A DNA stretch of 34,841 bases from Acidimicrobiales bacterium (GCA_035512495.1 DATKDW010000081.1:1-34841); one strand, 5' to 3'. Numbered from the stretch's first letter, positions 1 through 7,464 are shown. Program-made: numbers and translations. The notes: generated by a model not told the origin, from the letters alone.

Positions 1-2
1 GC

Positions 3-404
3 ATGAACGAGCACCCACCGGTCGACGACGACGAGCTGCGCCAGCGCCTCACACCCGAGCAGTACAGCGTGACCCGCGAGGGCGGCACCGAGCGGGCGTT
101 CACCGGGGTGACGTGGGACAACAAGGAGCCCGGCGTCTACCGGTGCGTGGTCTGTCGGACCGAGCTCTTCCGCTCCGACGAGAAGTACGAGTCCGGAAGC
201 GGCTGGCCGAGCTTCTGGGCCCCCGCCGACGAGGGCAACGTCGTCACCGAAGAGGACAACGCGTTCGGGATGGTGCGCACCGAGGTCAAGTGCGCCACCT
301 GCCACTCGCACCTCGGCCACGTCTTCCCGGACGGTCCGCAGCCGACCGGCCTGCGCTATTGCATGAACTCCGCCGCCATGGACTTCGACCCCGCCCAGGG
401 GTGA
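3..404 (+). CDS. msrB: Peptide-methionine (R)-S-oxide reductase MsrB
   Basis: This enzyme reduces the R-epimer of methionine sulfoxide in oxidised proteins, in the cytoplasm. The 133-residue product has the full SelR/MsrB layout. Two CxxC pairs (C48/C51 and C97/C100) should bind the structural zinc. The motif GSGWPSF lies near residue 65, and the catalytic cysteine is C120 in RYCMNSAAM. At residue 66 there is Ser where many homologues, including the E. coli enzyme, carry the resolving Cys in GCGWPSF, so this looks like a one-cysteine type that needs another route for regeneration. The ATG lies two bases inside the window, so a start further upstream cannot be excluded, but the length is normal for a single-domain MsrB. 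It converges on the crotonase gene on the other strand. Confidence 0.96.
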   Translation: MNEHPPVDDDELRQRLTPEQYSVTREGGTERAFTGVTWDNKEPGVYRCVVCRTELFRSDEKYESGSGWPSFWAPADEGNVVTEEDNAFGMVRTEVKCATCHSHLGHVFPDGPQPTGLRYCMNSAAMDFDPAQG

Positions 405-409
405 CCCAG

Positions 410-425
410 GCCGACCCGGGTCGGC
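410..425. terminator. GC-rich hairpin between convergent genes
   Basis: A six-base-pair perfect stem (GCCGAC/GTCGGC) with a four-base loop lies six bases after the msrB stop and before the end of the convergent crotonase gene. There is no T-tract on either strand, so a role in termination is only inferred from position. Confidence 0.3.
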
Positions 426-455
426 GCCACCTCGGCTGAGGGGCGGGTCAGCCGC

Positions 456-1214
456 CTAGCGCTTGGAGACCTTGGCCTTCAGCGCCGCCAGCCGCTCGGC
501 GAACCACGGCTGGTCGGTGGACCACACCTGGGGACCGAGCTCGCGCTCGACGGCGTCGGCGTGGACCGAGATGCCGGCCATGTCGCGCAGCGACGCCTTC
601 ACCTCGGTGACGAGCTCCTTCGGCCCCGACGCGGCCCGGGCGGCGACGGCCACGGCCTCGTCGAGCAGAGCGTCGTCGTCGACGCAGCGCCACACCAGGC
701 CCCGTCGCTCGGCCTCCTCGCCGTCGAGCACCTGGCCGAACAGCACCATGGCGGCCGCCGCGTGGGGTCCCACGGCGTTGCGGAGCATCCAGGTGTGGCC
801 CCCGCCTGGGTGGAGGCCGAGGTCGATGAAGCGGGTGTCGAACCTCGCCCGGCGGGCCGCCATGCGGACGTCGCAGACCATGGCGAGGTTCATGCCTGCC
901 CCGACAGCCGCCCCGTTGACCGCGGCCAGGGTCGGCAGGCTGGAGCGGCCCACCCGGAGGAAGCCCTCGTAGATGGAGAGCAGGCCCTGGCGCTTGGCCT
1001 CGCCGAGGTTGCCGAGGTCGGCACCCGCGCAGAAGGCCGGGGGCGCACCGGTGACGACCACCGCCCCCACGGCGTCGTCGGCCTCGAGCTCGTCGAACGT
1101 GGCCACGATCTCGCCCACCATCGTGGCGTTGAGGGCGTTGCGGCGGTCGGGGTCGTCGAGCGTCACCACCGCCACGCGCTCGTCGCTGCGGACATCGACC
1201 CGGATCATCTCCAT
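456..1214 (-). CDS. Enoyl-CoA hydratase/isomerase (crotonase) family protein
   Basis: This 252-residue crotonase-fold protein acts on an acyl-CoA thioester. The oxyanion-hole segments are clear: AFCAGADL at residues 60-67 and VNGAAVGAGMNLAMVCD at 99-115. Against classical enoyl-CoA hydratase, the two catalytic glutamates appear to be replaced. The first Glu, in GGGCELAM, aligns with N109, and the second, in FGQPE, aligns with about F129. A plain hydratase reaction is therefore doubtful, and isomerase, dehalogenase, hydrolase or other crotonase chemistry is possible. The ATG lies 10 bases after the stop of the upstream SDR gene, so it is the third gene of an acyltransferase-SDR-crotonase set. 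A second in-frame ATG sits two codons downstream. Family assignment is firm, substrate unknown. Confidence 0.9.
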   Translation of the reverse strand: MEMIRVDVRSDERVAVVTLDDPDRRNALNATMVGEIVATFDELEADDAVGAVVVTGAPPAFCAGADLGNLGEAKRQGLLSIYEGFLRVGRSSLPTLAAVNGAAVGAGMNLAMVCDVRMAARRARFDTRFIDLGLHPGGGHTWMLRNAVGPHAAAAMVLFGQVLDGEEAERRGLVWRCVDDDALLDEAVAVAARAASGPKELVTEVKASLRDMAGISVHADAVERELGPQVWSTDQPWFAERLAALKAKVSKR

Positions 1215-1224
1215 GCCGGGATGT

Positions 1225-2265
1225 CTACTCGTCGCGGACGATGGCGGGCGAGTGCCGGAAGAAGCTCTCGACGTCTCGCTCGTAGACGAAGTCGGGCTCG
1301 GATTCGCCGACGGTCTTGCGCAGGCGGACCGACTCCCAGAACCGCCGGACCGCGCCGGCGGTGGTGTGGTCGTAGCGGAACCCCGCCTGCTTGAGGCGAC
1401 GGTTGTCGACGCCTCGACCGTACCGCAGCAGGTTGCGCTTCTCGTGGGGGAGGTCGATCACACCGAGACGCCGGAGGGGCTCGGCGACGAGGCCGGTGAG
1501 GTAGGGCGGCAGCGGGAAGAGGCCCTTGCCGCACATGGCGGCGACCTCGCTCCACGGCAGCAGGCCGTCGCCGGCGACGTTGAAGATGCCGGGCACCTCG
1601 TGCTCGAGGACGAAGAGGATCGAGCGGATGACGTCGTCCTCCTCCACGAACTGGAACCGCGGGTCGAAGCCGGCCACGCACGGGACGAGCGGCAGCTGGA
1701 GGGCCTTGCCCAGCGGCGTCTCCAGGTCGGGGCCGAGGACGTTGCTGAAGCGCAGCAGCGTCACTGCGACGTGCGGGTTGTCCTCGGCGAAGTCGCGCAG
1801 GTAGCCCTCGACCTCGAGCAGCGACTGCTCGACCCTGGTCTTGGGCGGGTGGCTGCTCGGCGTCTCCTCGCGGAACCACACCGGGTCCTCGGGCGACGAC
1901 CCGTAGACGAGCGTGGAGGACTTCACGATCACCCGGCGCACCGACGAGCCTGGGGCGCCGGCCGCCGCCAGGAGGTTCATCGTCCCGATGACGTTGATCT
2001 CGTGCATCGTCCTGGTGGTCATCACCGTGGAGTCCACGACGAGGAACGTGTGGAGGATGGTGTCGATCTTGGCCGCCTTCACGATGCGGGCGAGGATCGA
2101 GTAGCTCTCGTCGGCGCGCACGTACTCGGTCCGCTCGAGCTCGACGGTGGGCTCGAAGCGGTCGAGGCCGACGATGACGTCGACGGTGGGGTCGGCCTCC
2201 AGGGCCTGGGCGATCCGCCCACCCCAGAAGGTGCCGAGGCCGGTGACGAGGACTCGGCGGCCCAT
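1225..2265 (-). CDS. NAD-dependent epimerase/dehydratase family protein (extended SDR)
   Basis: This 346-residue Rossmann protein has an N-terminal nucleotide-binding glycine motif (VTGLGTFWGG, about residues 7-16) and the SSTLVYGSS strand seen in UDP-sugar epimerase-like enzymes. The usual catalytic YxxxK is not visible where expected: the segment before LLEVE reads TRVEQS, so the Tyr and Lys are missing. The protein may bind a dinucleotide without classical epimerase chemistry. The start is fixed by a TGATG overlap with the stop of the acyltransferase gene, which implies translational coupling. From memory, mycobacteria carry a similar neighbouring pair (galE2/Rv0501 with the acyltransferase-like Rv0502), which suggests a conserved lipid or envelope function. 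That link is inference. Confidence 0.88.
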   Translation of the reverse strand: MGRRVLVTGLGTFWGGRIAQALEADPTVDVIVGLDRFEPTVELERTEYVRADESYSILARIVKAAKIDTILHTFLVVDSTVMTTRTMHEINVIGTMNLLAAAGAPGSSVRRVIVKSSTLVYGSSPEDPVWFREETPSSHPPKTRVEQSLLEVEGYLRDFAEDNPHVAVTLLRFSNVLGPDLETPLGKALQLPLVPCVAGFDPRFQFVEEDDVIRSILFVLEHEVPGIFNVAGDGLLPWSEVAAMCGKGLFPLPPYLTGLVAEPLRRLGVIDLPHEKRNLLRYGRGVDNRRLKQAGFRYDHTTAGAVRRFWESVRLRKTVGESEPDFVYERDVESFFRHSPAIVRDE

Positions 2266-3146
2266 CAGCCGCTCCAGACGCTCTGTCGGTGGCGCAACAT
2301 GTCGTAGAGGGCCTCCTGGATGCGCTGGCGGATGTCCTCGGCTTCGTCCATGATCCGGCTCTTCGAGTAGCGCGGCTGGTCGGGCGGGACGTCGAAGTGC
2401 ACCGGTTCGAGGACCCGCAGCTTGAACTTGGCCGGAAGGTAGGCGACGCTGCCGAGCAGCGGCCCGAACAGCAGGTGGTTGGCGGTGACCGGGAAGTACG
2501 GGATGCCGAGCAGCTTGGCCAGCGGCGCCACGTTGAACAGCACCGGCATCGACTCTTCGGCGCCCACCACGGCGATGGGGACCACCGGGACGCCGGCCCG
2601 CATGGCGATCTCGACGAAGCCGCCCCGGCCGAAGCGGCGGAGGCGGTAGCGCTCGGTGTACGGCTTGGCCGGTCCCTTGCTGCCCTCGGGGAAGACCAGC
2701 ACGAGCTGCCCCTGCTCCCGGAGCAGCCGGTAGGCGTTGTCGGGATGGGCCACCACCCCGCCGGCCCGCGACCAGAGGGTGCCGATGACCGGTGTGGACT
2801 TGAACATGTGGTCGGCCAGCGCGTACAGCGGCCGCTGTAGCTCCTCCTCGATGCCGTGCATGATCACGGGAGCGTCGGAGGGGATGGCACCGGCGTGGTT
2901 GGCGATGAGGAGCGCCGGTCCGTCGGGGATTCGCTCGAGGCCCTCCCACTCCACCCGGAAGAGCCGGCGGTAGATGGGGTCGTAGAGCTGGCGGGCCAGG
3001 GCCCGGACCCGCTCGGAGCGGCCCCACTCGTCGACGTCGCCCAGCCTCGGGTCCTGCAGGTCGTCGTCCTGGTGCGCCATGCCCGGGAGGTGGACCAGGG
3101 CGCGCCGCTCGTCGACGTCGACGTCGATGGGGTCGGTCTCGGGCAC
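2265..3146 (-). CDS. Lysophospholipid acyltransferase (LPLAT) family protein
   Basis: This 293-residue protein should transfer an acyl group to a glycerolipid or similar acceptor at the inner face of the membrane. It has the family's acceptor block NHAGAIPSDAP, in the NHxGxxPxD form seen in MGAT/DGAT-like bacterial members, and the downstream FPEGSKG block. I chose the GTG start at 3146 because a TAGCAT box ends seven bases before it, matching the leaderless pattern of the window. An in-frame GTG at 3185 would add 13 residues. It is the first gene of the set, and its stop overlaps the SDR start (TGATG). The acceptor lipid cannot be read from sequence. Confidence 0.88.
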   Translation of the reverse strand: MPETDPIDVDVDERRALVHLPGMAHQDDDLQDPRLGDVDEWGRSERVRALARQLYDPIYRRLFRVEWEGLERIPDGPALLIANHAGAIPSDAPVIMHGIEEELQRPLYALADHMFKSTPVIGTLWSRAGGVVAHPDNAYRLLREQGQLVLVFPEGSKGPAKPYTERYRLRRFGRGGFVEIAMRAGVPVVPIAVVGAEESMPVLFNVAPLAKLLGIPYFPVTANHLLFGPLLGSVAYLPAKFKLRVLEPVHFDVPPDQPRYSKSRIMDEAEDIRQRIQEALYDMLRHRQSVWSG

Positions 3147-3153
3147 GGAGCCG

Positions 3154-3159
3154 ATGCTA
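3154..3159 (-). promoter_or_regulatory. -10 box, acyltransferase gene
   Basis: TAGCAT on the minus strand ends seven bases before the GTG at 3146, which fits transcription beginning at the start codon itself. It supports the shorter form of the acyltransferase. Confidence 0.5.
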
Positions 3160-3203
3160 CCCAGGCCCCGGGGAGGTGATCCCACGGGGCGCCGTCTCCC
3201 GCG

Positions 3204-4172
3204 TCAGCGCCCCGGCTGGTCCTCGGCGCCGGCCTCCGCCCACGTGCGGGCACCGTCGCAGTCGTGGCGGAGCCGGCACCAGCGGCACGTGGGGTTGGGG
3301 GTCACCGCCGGTGATCGCAGTCCGAGGCGCAGCTCCGCCATGCGGGTCACCCCGGCCACGGTGCGCCGCACCGCCGCCTCCAGGACTGCCGGCGTCACGT
3401 CCTCGGGCCGGAAGGTGCCCGAGTCGAGGTAGTAGCTGGCGACGCGGAACGGAGGCACGCCGCCCCGAAGGGTGTCGAGGAGGGCGTAGAAGCGGAGGTC
3501 GTCGACGTGGCCGGCGTGGGCGGTGCCGGTCTTGAGGTCGACGACGAGCCGGCCGGCGGTGACGCCGGCGGGGGCGCCGAGCGTGAGGTCGACCTTGCCG
3601 CTCAGGATCACCCGTCCCCCGCAGAGCTCGACTCGCCGGCGTGACTCGGTCTCGGGCCGCCAGGCCCGCTGCAGCGGTGGCCACAGCTCGACGAACGAGG
3701 CGACCATGGCGTTGACCTCGCTGCGCAGGTCGGCCCTGGCGGGCTCGTCGAGGCCGAGCAGGAACGAGGCGAGGCTCGAGTCCGGGTCGTCGCCGAGGCG
3801 GTCGAGGGCGGCGTCGACGAGGCCGAGTGGTGTGGGGTCGCCCCGAAGGTGCAGCGAGAGCTCGATCGCCTTGTGGGCCACCGTCCCGCGGGCGGCCGGC
3901 ACCGACCACTCGAAGTCGGCCGCCTCCTCGTCGAGGTGGTGGGTCTCGCACGCCTGCACCCGGCCGAGGGCGGCCTTGGCCACCCAGAGGGGACGGTCCA
4001 GCGAGGCCGCCAGCGGGGCGATCGCTCCCTCGAGCTCGTCGCGGAGGCGGTGCCGGAGGTCGGGATCGACCACCGGCCGCTCCACGCCGGCGGCCCGGAG
4101 CAGGTCGAGCACGTCCTGTTGGGCGGGGGTCAGCTCGGCGGCCACCGCTGCAGTGTCACACCACCTCGTCAT
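3204..4172 (-). CDS. PD-(D/E)XK nuclease, RecB/Cas4-like, with iron-sulfur cysteines
   Basis: This 322-residue protein has the motifs of a RecB-type nuclease in order: GTVAHKAIE (H100), GKVDL (D195), VDLKTG (D212, K214) and LRFYALL (Y229). Four cysteines are placed as in the Fe-S nucleases of the AddB/Cas4 type: C75 early, and a C-terminal CxxCx5C at C296, C299 and C305. It probably cuts DNA in repair or recombination. No helicase, cas or add genes adjoin it, so the pathway is unknown. The start is uncertain: ATG at 4172, ATG at 4175, or GTG at 4145, the last having a weak GACACT box six bases upstream. The 4172 start lies only a few bases from the start of the divergent small gene. Confidence 0.85.
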   Translation of the reverse strand: MTRWCDTAAVAAELTPAQQDVLDLLRAAGVERPVVDPDLRHRLRDELEGAIAPLAASLDRPLWVAKAALGRVQACETHHLDEEAADFEWSVPAARGTVAHKAIELSLHLRGDPTPLGLVDAALDRLGDDPDSSLASFLLGLDEPARADLRSEVNAMVASFVELWPPLQRAWRPETESRRRVELCGGRVILSGKVDLTLGAPAGVTAGRLVVDLKTGTAHAGHVDDLRFYALLDTLRGGVPPFRVASYYLDSGTFRPEDVTPAVLEAAVRRTVAGVTRMAELRLGLRSPAVTPNPTCRWCRLRHDCDGARTWAEAGAEDQPGR

Positions 4173-4183
4173 CATGGGTGGCG

Positions 4184-4516
4184 ATGGGGACCGACAGCCT
4201 GCGCTTCGCCGCCACCGCCCGCCTGCTGGCCGAGGCCGCCCGCACCGACGGCCTCGCCGTGCCGGGGTTCCGGAGCCCACCGCGCCACCCCGGCCTCGAC
4301 CGCTCGGTGCGCCGTCGTCGGGGGGCTCCGGTGGCCATCGCGGTGCGACTGGCGGGCCGCGACCACGACGACGTCGTGGTCGACATGGTCGAGGGCATCG
4401 TGGTGGCCAACGGGTTGAGCGGCACGCGGGCGGCCGCCGCCCGTGCCGCGCTGTGGGCCGCCGTGGCCACGGCGGCCCCGCCGACGAGCCGGGAGGCGAC
4501 GAGGCGGGCGGCCTGA
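4184..4516 (+). CDS. Hypothetical protein, 110 residues
   Basis: I do not recognise this small protein. It is rich in Ala and Arg, with a basic stretch RSVRRRRG near residue 42. A strand-like segment (PVAIAVRLAG) follows, then an acidic region (RDHDDVVVDMVEG) and an Ala-rich C-terminal helix. There is no signal peptide, membrane segment or cysteine. It is divergent from the nuclease gene and ends just before tRNA-Leu on the other strand. ATG at 4184 is used here, and a GTG at 4178 would add two residues. Codon use looks like genuine high-GC coding sequence, but its function cannot be stated. Confidence 0.6.
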   Translation: MGTDSLRFAATARLLAEAARTDGLAVPGFRSPPRHPGLDRSVRRRRGAPVAIAVRLAGRDHDDVVVDMVEGIVVANGLSGTRAAAARAALWAAVATAAPPTSREATRRAA

Positions 4517-4531
4517 GCCGTCCGCGGTCGG

Positions 4532-4614
4532 TGCCGGCGGCGGGAGTCGAACCCGCACGCCCGTGAGGGCGGTCACTTTTAAGGCGACCGTGTCTGCCGT
4601 TCCACCACGCCGGC
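4532..4614 (-). tRNA. tRNA-Leu (anticodon UAA)
   Basis: Read on the minus strand, this 83-base sequence folds as a class II tRNA. The seven-base acceptor stem is GCCGGCG/CGCCGGC with discriminator A. The anticodon loop is CTTAAAA (anticodon TAA) on a GGTCGC/GTGACC stem. A long variable arm (GCCC...GGGC) is typical of tRNA-Leu, and the T arm contains GGTTCGAAC. The 3' CCA is not encoded. Confidence 0.96.
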
Positions 4615-4627
4615 CCGCAGCGCCGCA

Positions 4628-4633
4628 ACCCTA
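4628..4633 (-). promoter_or_regulatory. -10 box, tRNA-Leu
   Basis: TAGGGT on the minus strand lies 13 bases upstream of the mature tRNA 5' end, which would leave a 5' leader of about seven bases for RNase P. No convincing -35 was seen. Confidence 0.4.
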
Positions 4634-4843
4634 CGGTGTCCGACCACGGTCTGGCCGGTGGAGGGGACGTCCTGTGCCGTGGGGCACCCTGGGCGCCGAC
4701 GCAGCCGAGGGCCGACCCCAGCGTAGACACCGGTCGAGACGGGCGCTCCGCCGTCGCGCCCGCTCTCGACCTTCGTCCACCGGTACCCGCGACCGGAGGA
4801 CGGGCAAACCGGCCACCGCGATTGGTGGCGGGGCGCCCACAAC

Positions 4844-4849
4844 TAGGGT
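4844..4849 (+). promoter_or_regulatory. -10 box, HExxH peptidase gene
   Basis: TAGGGT ends six bases before the ATG at 4856, so the message would be leaderless. A possible -35 (TTGGTG, 4822-4827) lies 16 bases upstream. Confidence 0.55.
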
Positions 4850-4855
4850 CGGCCG

Positions 4856-6082
4856 ATGCGAACACGGCCGGCGGCGGACGAGGGAAGCGGCCCGAGCGCC
4901 GTACTGCTCATCGTGCTCGGCGTCGTCCTGGCCGCGGGCGGCGCCATGGCGGCCCTGCTGGTGGGAGGCGGCGGTGCGTCGCCCGAGGCACCGACCACCA
5001 CCTCGCAGCAGGCCTCGCCCACCACGACCACGACGCTCGACGACGCCCCGCCGGCACGGGACGAGCTGCTCGAGGCCGTCGAGGAGCTGTCGGCCTTCGT
5101 CGAGGAGGAGCGCGGGCTGCCGTTTCTGGACGAGGTCGACGTCGAGCTCCTCGACGACGAGGCGTTCCGGCGGCGCCTCCTCGACGACGTCGTCGCCGAC
5201 CGTGAGGAGCTGCAGACGACCGCCGCCCTGCTGCGGGCGCTCCGCCTCCTCGACGACGGCGTCGACCTCGAGGCGGTGCTGCTGTCGTTCCTCGGGGATG
5301 CCGTCGTCGGCTTCTACGACAGCGACACCAGCGAGCTGGTGCTGCGGGGCGCCGAGGTCTCGCCCTACGTCCGCTCCACCCTCGTCCACGAGCTGACCCA
5401 CGCCCTCGACGACCAGCACTTCGGCCTCGACCGGCCCGAGCTCGACGACGCCGACGACGAGTCGGCGTTCGCCTTCCTCTCCCTCGTCGAGGGGAGCGCG
5501 GTGCGGGTCGAGCAGGCCTGGGTGGCCACGCTCTCCAGCGACGAGCGGCGCCGGCTGCAGGTCGAGGAGCTGGCCCTCGGCGCCGGGATCGACCTGGAAT
5601 CGGTGCCGCCGGTCGTGCCGCAGCTCATCGCCTTCCCCTACGTCGTGGGCCCGCGCTTCGTCGACGTCCTGCTCGACGAGGGCGGCAACGACCGTCTCGA
5701 CGCCGCCTTCGAGGACCCGCCCACGACCAGCGCCCAGATCCTGCGGCCCGAGCTGTACCTGGCCGGGGTGGGTGCGGTGCCGGTCCCGGTGCCCCCGCCC
5801 GAGGGGCCCGTCGTCGACGAGGGGGCGTTCGGGCTCTGGTCGGCGATGCTCACCCTCGAGTCCGCCGTGCCTGCCGCGGCGGTGCGGGATGTCGTCGAGA
5901 CCTGGACGGGCGACAGCTTCGTGGCGTGGGAGGACCGGGGCCGGACCTGCCTGCGGGCCGCGTTCGCCTCCGACGACGGCGGTGACGCCATGCTCCGTGC
6001 CTGGGACCGCTGGGCGTCCGGCCACCCCGACGCCACCGTCGGGCGCACCGGCGACCTCGTGACCATGACCGCCTGCGGCTGA
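4856..6082 (+). CDS. Membrane-anchored putative zinc metallopeptidase (HExxH)
   Basis: This 408-residue protein has a short cytoplasmic N-terminus and one membrane segment (about residues 15-38). A Thr/Ser/Pro-rich stalk (TTTSQQASPTTTTT) follows, then a large extracytoplasmic domain. The zinc site is visible: LVHELTHALDDQHF, with H178, E179 and H182. E212 in SLVEGSA, about 30 residues on, is a likely third ligand, giving a gluzincin-like HExxH+E arrangement. The region around it is strongly acidic. It probably hydrolyses peptides outside the membrane; substrate unknown. It is a single gene with its own leaderless promoter, and it converges on the LLM oxidoreductase gene. A catalytically inactive homologue cannot be excluded, but the motif residues are intact. 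Confidence 0.8.
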   Translation: MRTRPAADEGSGPSAVLLIVLGVVLAAGGAMAALLVGGGGASPEAPTTTSQQASPTTTTTLDDAPPARDELLEAVEELSAFVEEERGLPFLDEVDVELLDDEAFRRRLLDDVVADREELQTTAALLRALRLLDDGVDLEAVLLSFLGDAVVGFYDSDTSELVLRGAEVSPYVRSTLVHELTHALDDQHFGLDRPELDDADDESAFAFLSLVEGSAVRVEQAWVATLSSDERRRLQVEELALGAGIDLESVPPVVPQLIAFPYVVGPRFVDVLLDEGGNDRLDAAFEDPPTTSAQILRPELYLAGVGAVPVPVPPPEGPVVDEGAFGLWSAMLTLESAVPAAAVRDVVETWTGDSFVAWEDRGRTCLRAAFASDDGGDAMLRAWDRWASGHPDATVGRTGDLVTMTACG

Positions 6083-6088
6083 GCCGGC

Positions 6089-6114
6089 CCTCCGCCCCCC
6101 GGAACGTGCGGAGG
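6089..6114. terminator. Hairpin between convergent genes
   Basis: An inverted repeat CCTCCG...CGGAGG (six pairs, 14-base loop) follows the peptidase stop by six bases and precedes the end of the convergent oxidoreductase gene. There is no T-tract, so this is a weak call. Confidence 0.25.
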
Positions 6115-6136
6115 ATCCGTCGGGGGCGGGCTCCCG

Positions 6137-6994
6137 CTACAGGTGCGAGATGACGTCGTCGGCGAAGGTCTCGAGCTGGCGGCGGATGCCGTCGGCGTCG
6201 AAGGCCATGGGTGGGACCACGACCCGGTGGATGCCCATCTCGGCCATGCGCTCGACCGCGGCGACGTCGGGGAGGCCGCCGGTGGTGACCTCGATGGCGT
6301 CGGCGTCCCGGTCGTGCTCTGCGGCCACCTTTCGCATGGTGCCGAGGAGCCCGGCCAGGAGCTCGGGGTCGGCGCTGCCGGGGAAGAACCCGTCGCCGAG
6401 CTCGCCTGCCCGTCGCGCCGCTCGGTTGGTGTGACCTCCGATGTGGATCGGCACCCGCCCGTCGATGGGCTGCGGCTGGCAGAAGCAGTCGGTGAAGTCG
6501 ACGAACTCGCCGTGGTAGCTCGGGCGCTCCTCGCTCCAGAGGGCGCGCAGGGCGCCGATGTACTCGTCGAGGCGAGCGCCTCGCTGCTCGAAGGGCACGC
6601 CGAGCGCACGGAACTCCTCCTCGAGCCAGCCGGCGCCCACGCCGAGCTCGACCCTGCCGCCCGACATGCGGTCGAGGGTGGCGACCGCCTTGGCCGTCAC
6701 GAGGGGGTTGCGCTGCGGGAGGATGGTGATCCCGGTGCCGAGGTGGATGGTGCTTGTGGCGGCGGCGACGTAGGCCAACCAGATGAACGGGTCGGGGATG
6801 GGCGACGTCTCGGGACCGGGCATCCGGCCCGACGTGGAGTACGGGTAGGGCGACTCGTAGCCGGCCGGGACCACCACGTGCTCGACGGTCCAGAGCGACT
6901 CGAAACCGGCCTCCTCGGCCGCCTGGGCCATGGCGACCGCTGTCTCGGCGTCGCCGCCCCCCACCACGTTTGCGAACATGATCCCGAACTTCAC
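6137..6994 (-). CDS. LLM class oxidoreductase, probably F420-dependent
   Basis: This 285-residue single-domain protein belongs to the bacterial luciferase-like (LLM) superfamily, a TIM barrel using F420 or FMN. Typical family segments are the N-terminal strand MKFGIMFANV, the EEAGFESLWTVEHV helix-strand, LGTGITILPQRNPLVTAKAVATLDRMSGGRVELGVGxGW around residues 85-120, and the later IHIGGHT. The start is GTG with a good Shine-Dalgarno (AGGGGAG) about six bases upstream. F420 use is inferred from actinobacterial relatives; substrate unknown. It shares an upstream region with the divergent IF-1 gene. Confidence 0.9.
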   Translation of the reverse strand: MKFGIMFANVVGGGDAETAVAMAQAAEEAGFESLWTVEHVVVPAGYESPYPYSTSGRMPGPETSPIPDPFIWLAYVAAATSTIHLGTGITILPQRNPLVTAKAVATLDRMSGGRVELGVGAGWLEEEFRALGVPFEQRGARLDEYIGALRALWSEERPSYHGEFVDFTDCFCQPQPIDGRVPIHIGGHTNRAARRAGELGDGFFPGSADPELLAGLLGTMRKVAAEHDRDADAIEVTTGGLPDVAAVERMAEMGIHRVVVPPMAFDADGIRRQLETFADDVISHL

Positions 6995-7035
6995 GGTGCT
7001 CCCCTCGCCGGCCGACCCTCGGCCGCAGCACCAGC

Positions 7036-7041
7036 ACCCTA
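7036..7041 (-). promoter_or_regulatory. -10 box, LLM oxidoreductase gene
   Basis: TAGGGT on the minus strand lies about 40 bases before the GTG at 6994, giving a leader of roughly 35 bases that carries the AGGGGAG ribosome-binding site. Confidence 0.4.
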
Positions 7042-7102
7042 CGGCTGGTCAAGGCGATGTTCGAGCTTCCTGGGGACGGTGGAGTCGGAGCTGCGGCTGA
7101 GA

Positions 7103-7131
7103 TTGGGAGTCCGGGCAGCACCCGGTAGCGT
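7103..7131 (+). promoter_or_regulatory. Promoter (-35/-10) for the IF-1 gene
   Basis: TTGGGA (7103-7108) and TAGCGT (7126-7131) are separated by exactly 17 bases. Start would fall near 7138, leaving a leader of about 100 bases before infA, unlike most genes here. Confidence 0.45.
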
Positions 7132-7147
7132 CGACTGCCTGCCCCTG

Positions 7148-7174
7148 CTGCCGAGCAGAGGGGATCCGCGGCAG
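7148..7174 (+). other. Inverted repeat in the infA leader
   Basis: CTGCCG (7148-7153) pairs with CGGCAG (7169-7174) around a 15-base loop inside the predicted infA leader. It could be a simple leader structure; nothing shows that it is regulatory. Confidence 0.25.
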
Positions 7175-7239
7175 TCTGCCCCTGTGCCCCCGCCTCGTGG
7201 AGGGCGACCGCTGACCTGTCGAGCCGAACGGATGTGCTG

Positions 7240-7464
7240 ATGACGAAGTCCAAGGAAGATGCGTTCCTCCTCGAGGGGCGCACGGAAGAGGCGCTCAAGG
7301 GGGGCAACTTCCGGATCACCCTGGACAACGGCCACCCCGTGCTCGGCCACGTGAGCGGCAAGATGCGGAGGAACCACATCCGCATCCTCCCGGGCGATCG
7401 CGTCCAGGTGGAGCTCTCGCCATACGACCTGACGCGCGGCCGGATCACCTACCGCTACAAGTAG
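7240..7464 (+). CDS. infA: Translation initiation factor IF-1
   Basis: This is a 74-residue S1/OB-fold protein that binds the ribosomal A site during initiation. The C-terminal half carries the IF-1 hallmark [17 protein letters not shown] followed by [17 protein letters not shown], and the length is normal. The N-terminus ([21 protein letters not shown]) is less typical: the common form is MAKEDVIEMEGTVVEALPNA. I chose the ATG at 7240; a GTG at 7234 would add two residues. The gene stands alone between an LLM oxidoreductase and a transporter operon, not beside rpmJ-rpsM-rpsK where actinobacterial infA usually lies. It may therefore be a second copy. No clear Shine-Dalgarno was seen. Confidence 0.93.
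   Translation: MTKSKEDAFLLEGRTEEALKGGNFRITLDNGHPVLGHVSGKMRRNHIRILPGDRVQVELSPYDLTRGRITYRYK

Noticed and set aside
4579-4842. An 87-codon minus-strand frame beginning near the HExxH peptidase promoter and running into tRNA-Leu
   Set aside because: It would overlap a well-formed tRNA gene, begins with TTG and has no recognisable feature.
4500-4860. The tRNA-Leu region as an integration site for a mobile element
   Set aside because: There is no integrase, no repeat of the tRNA 3' end nearby and no change in base composition.
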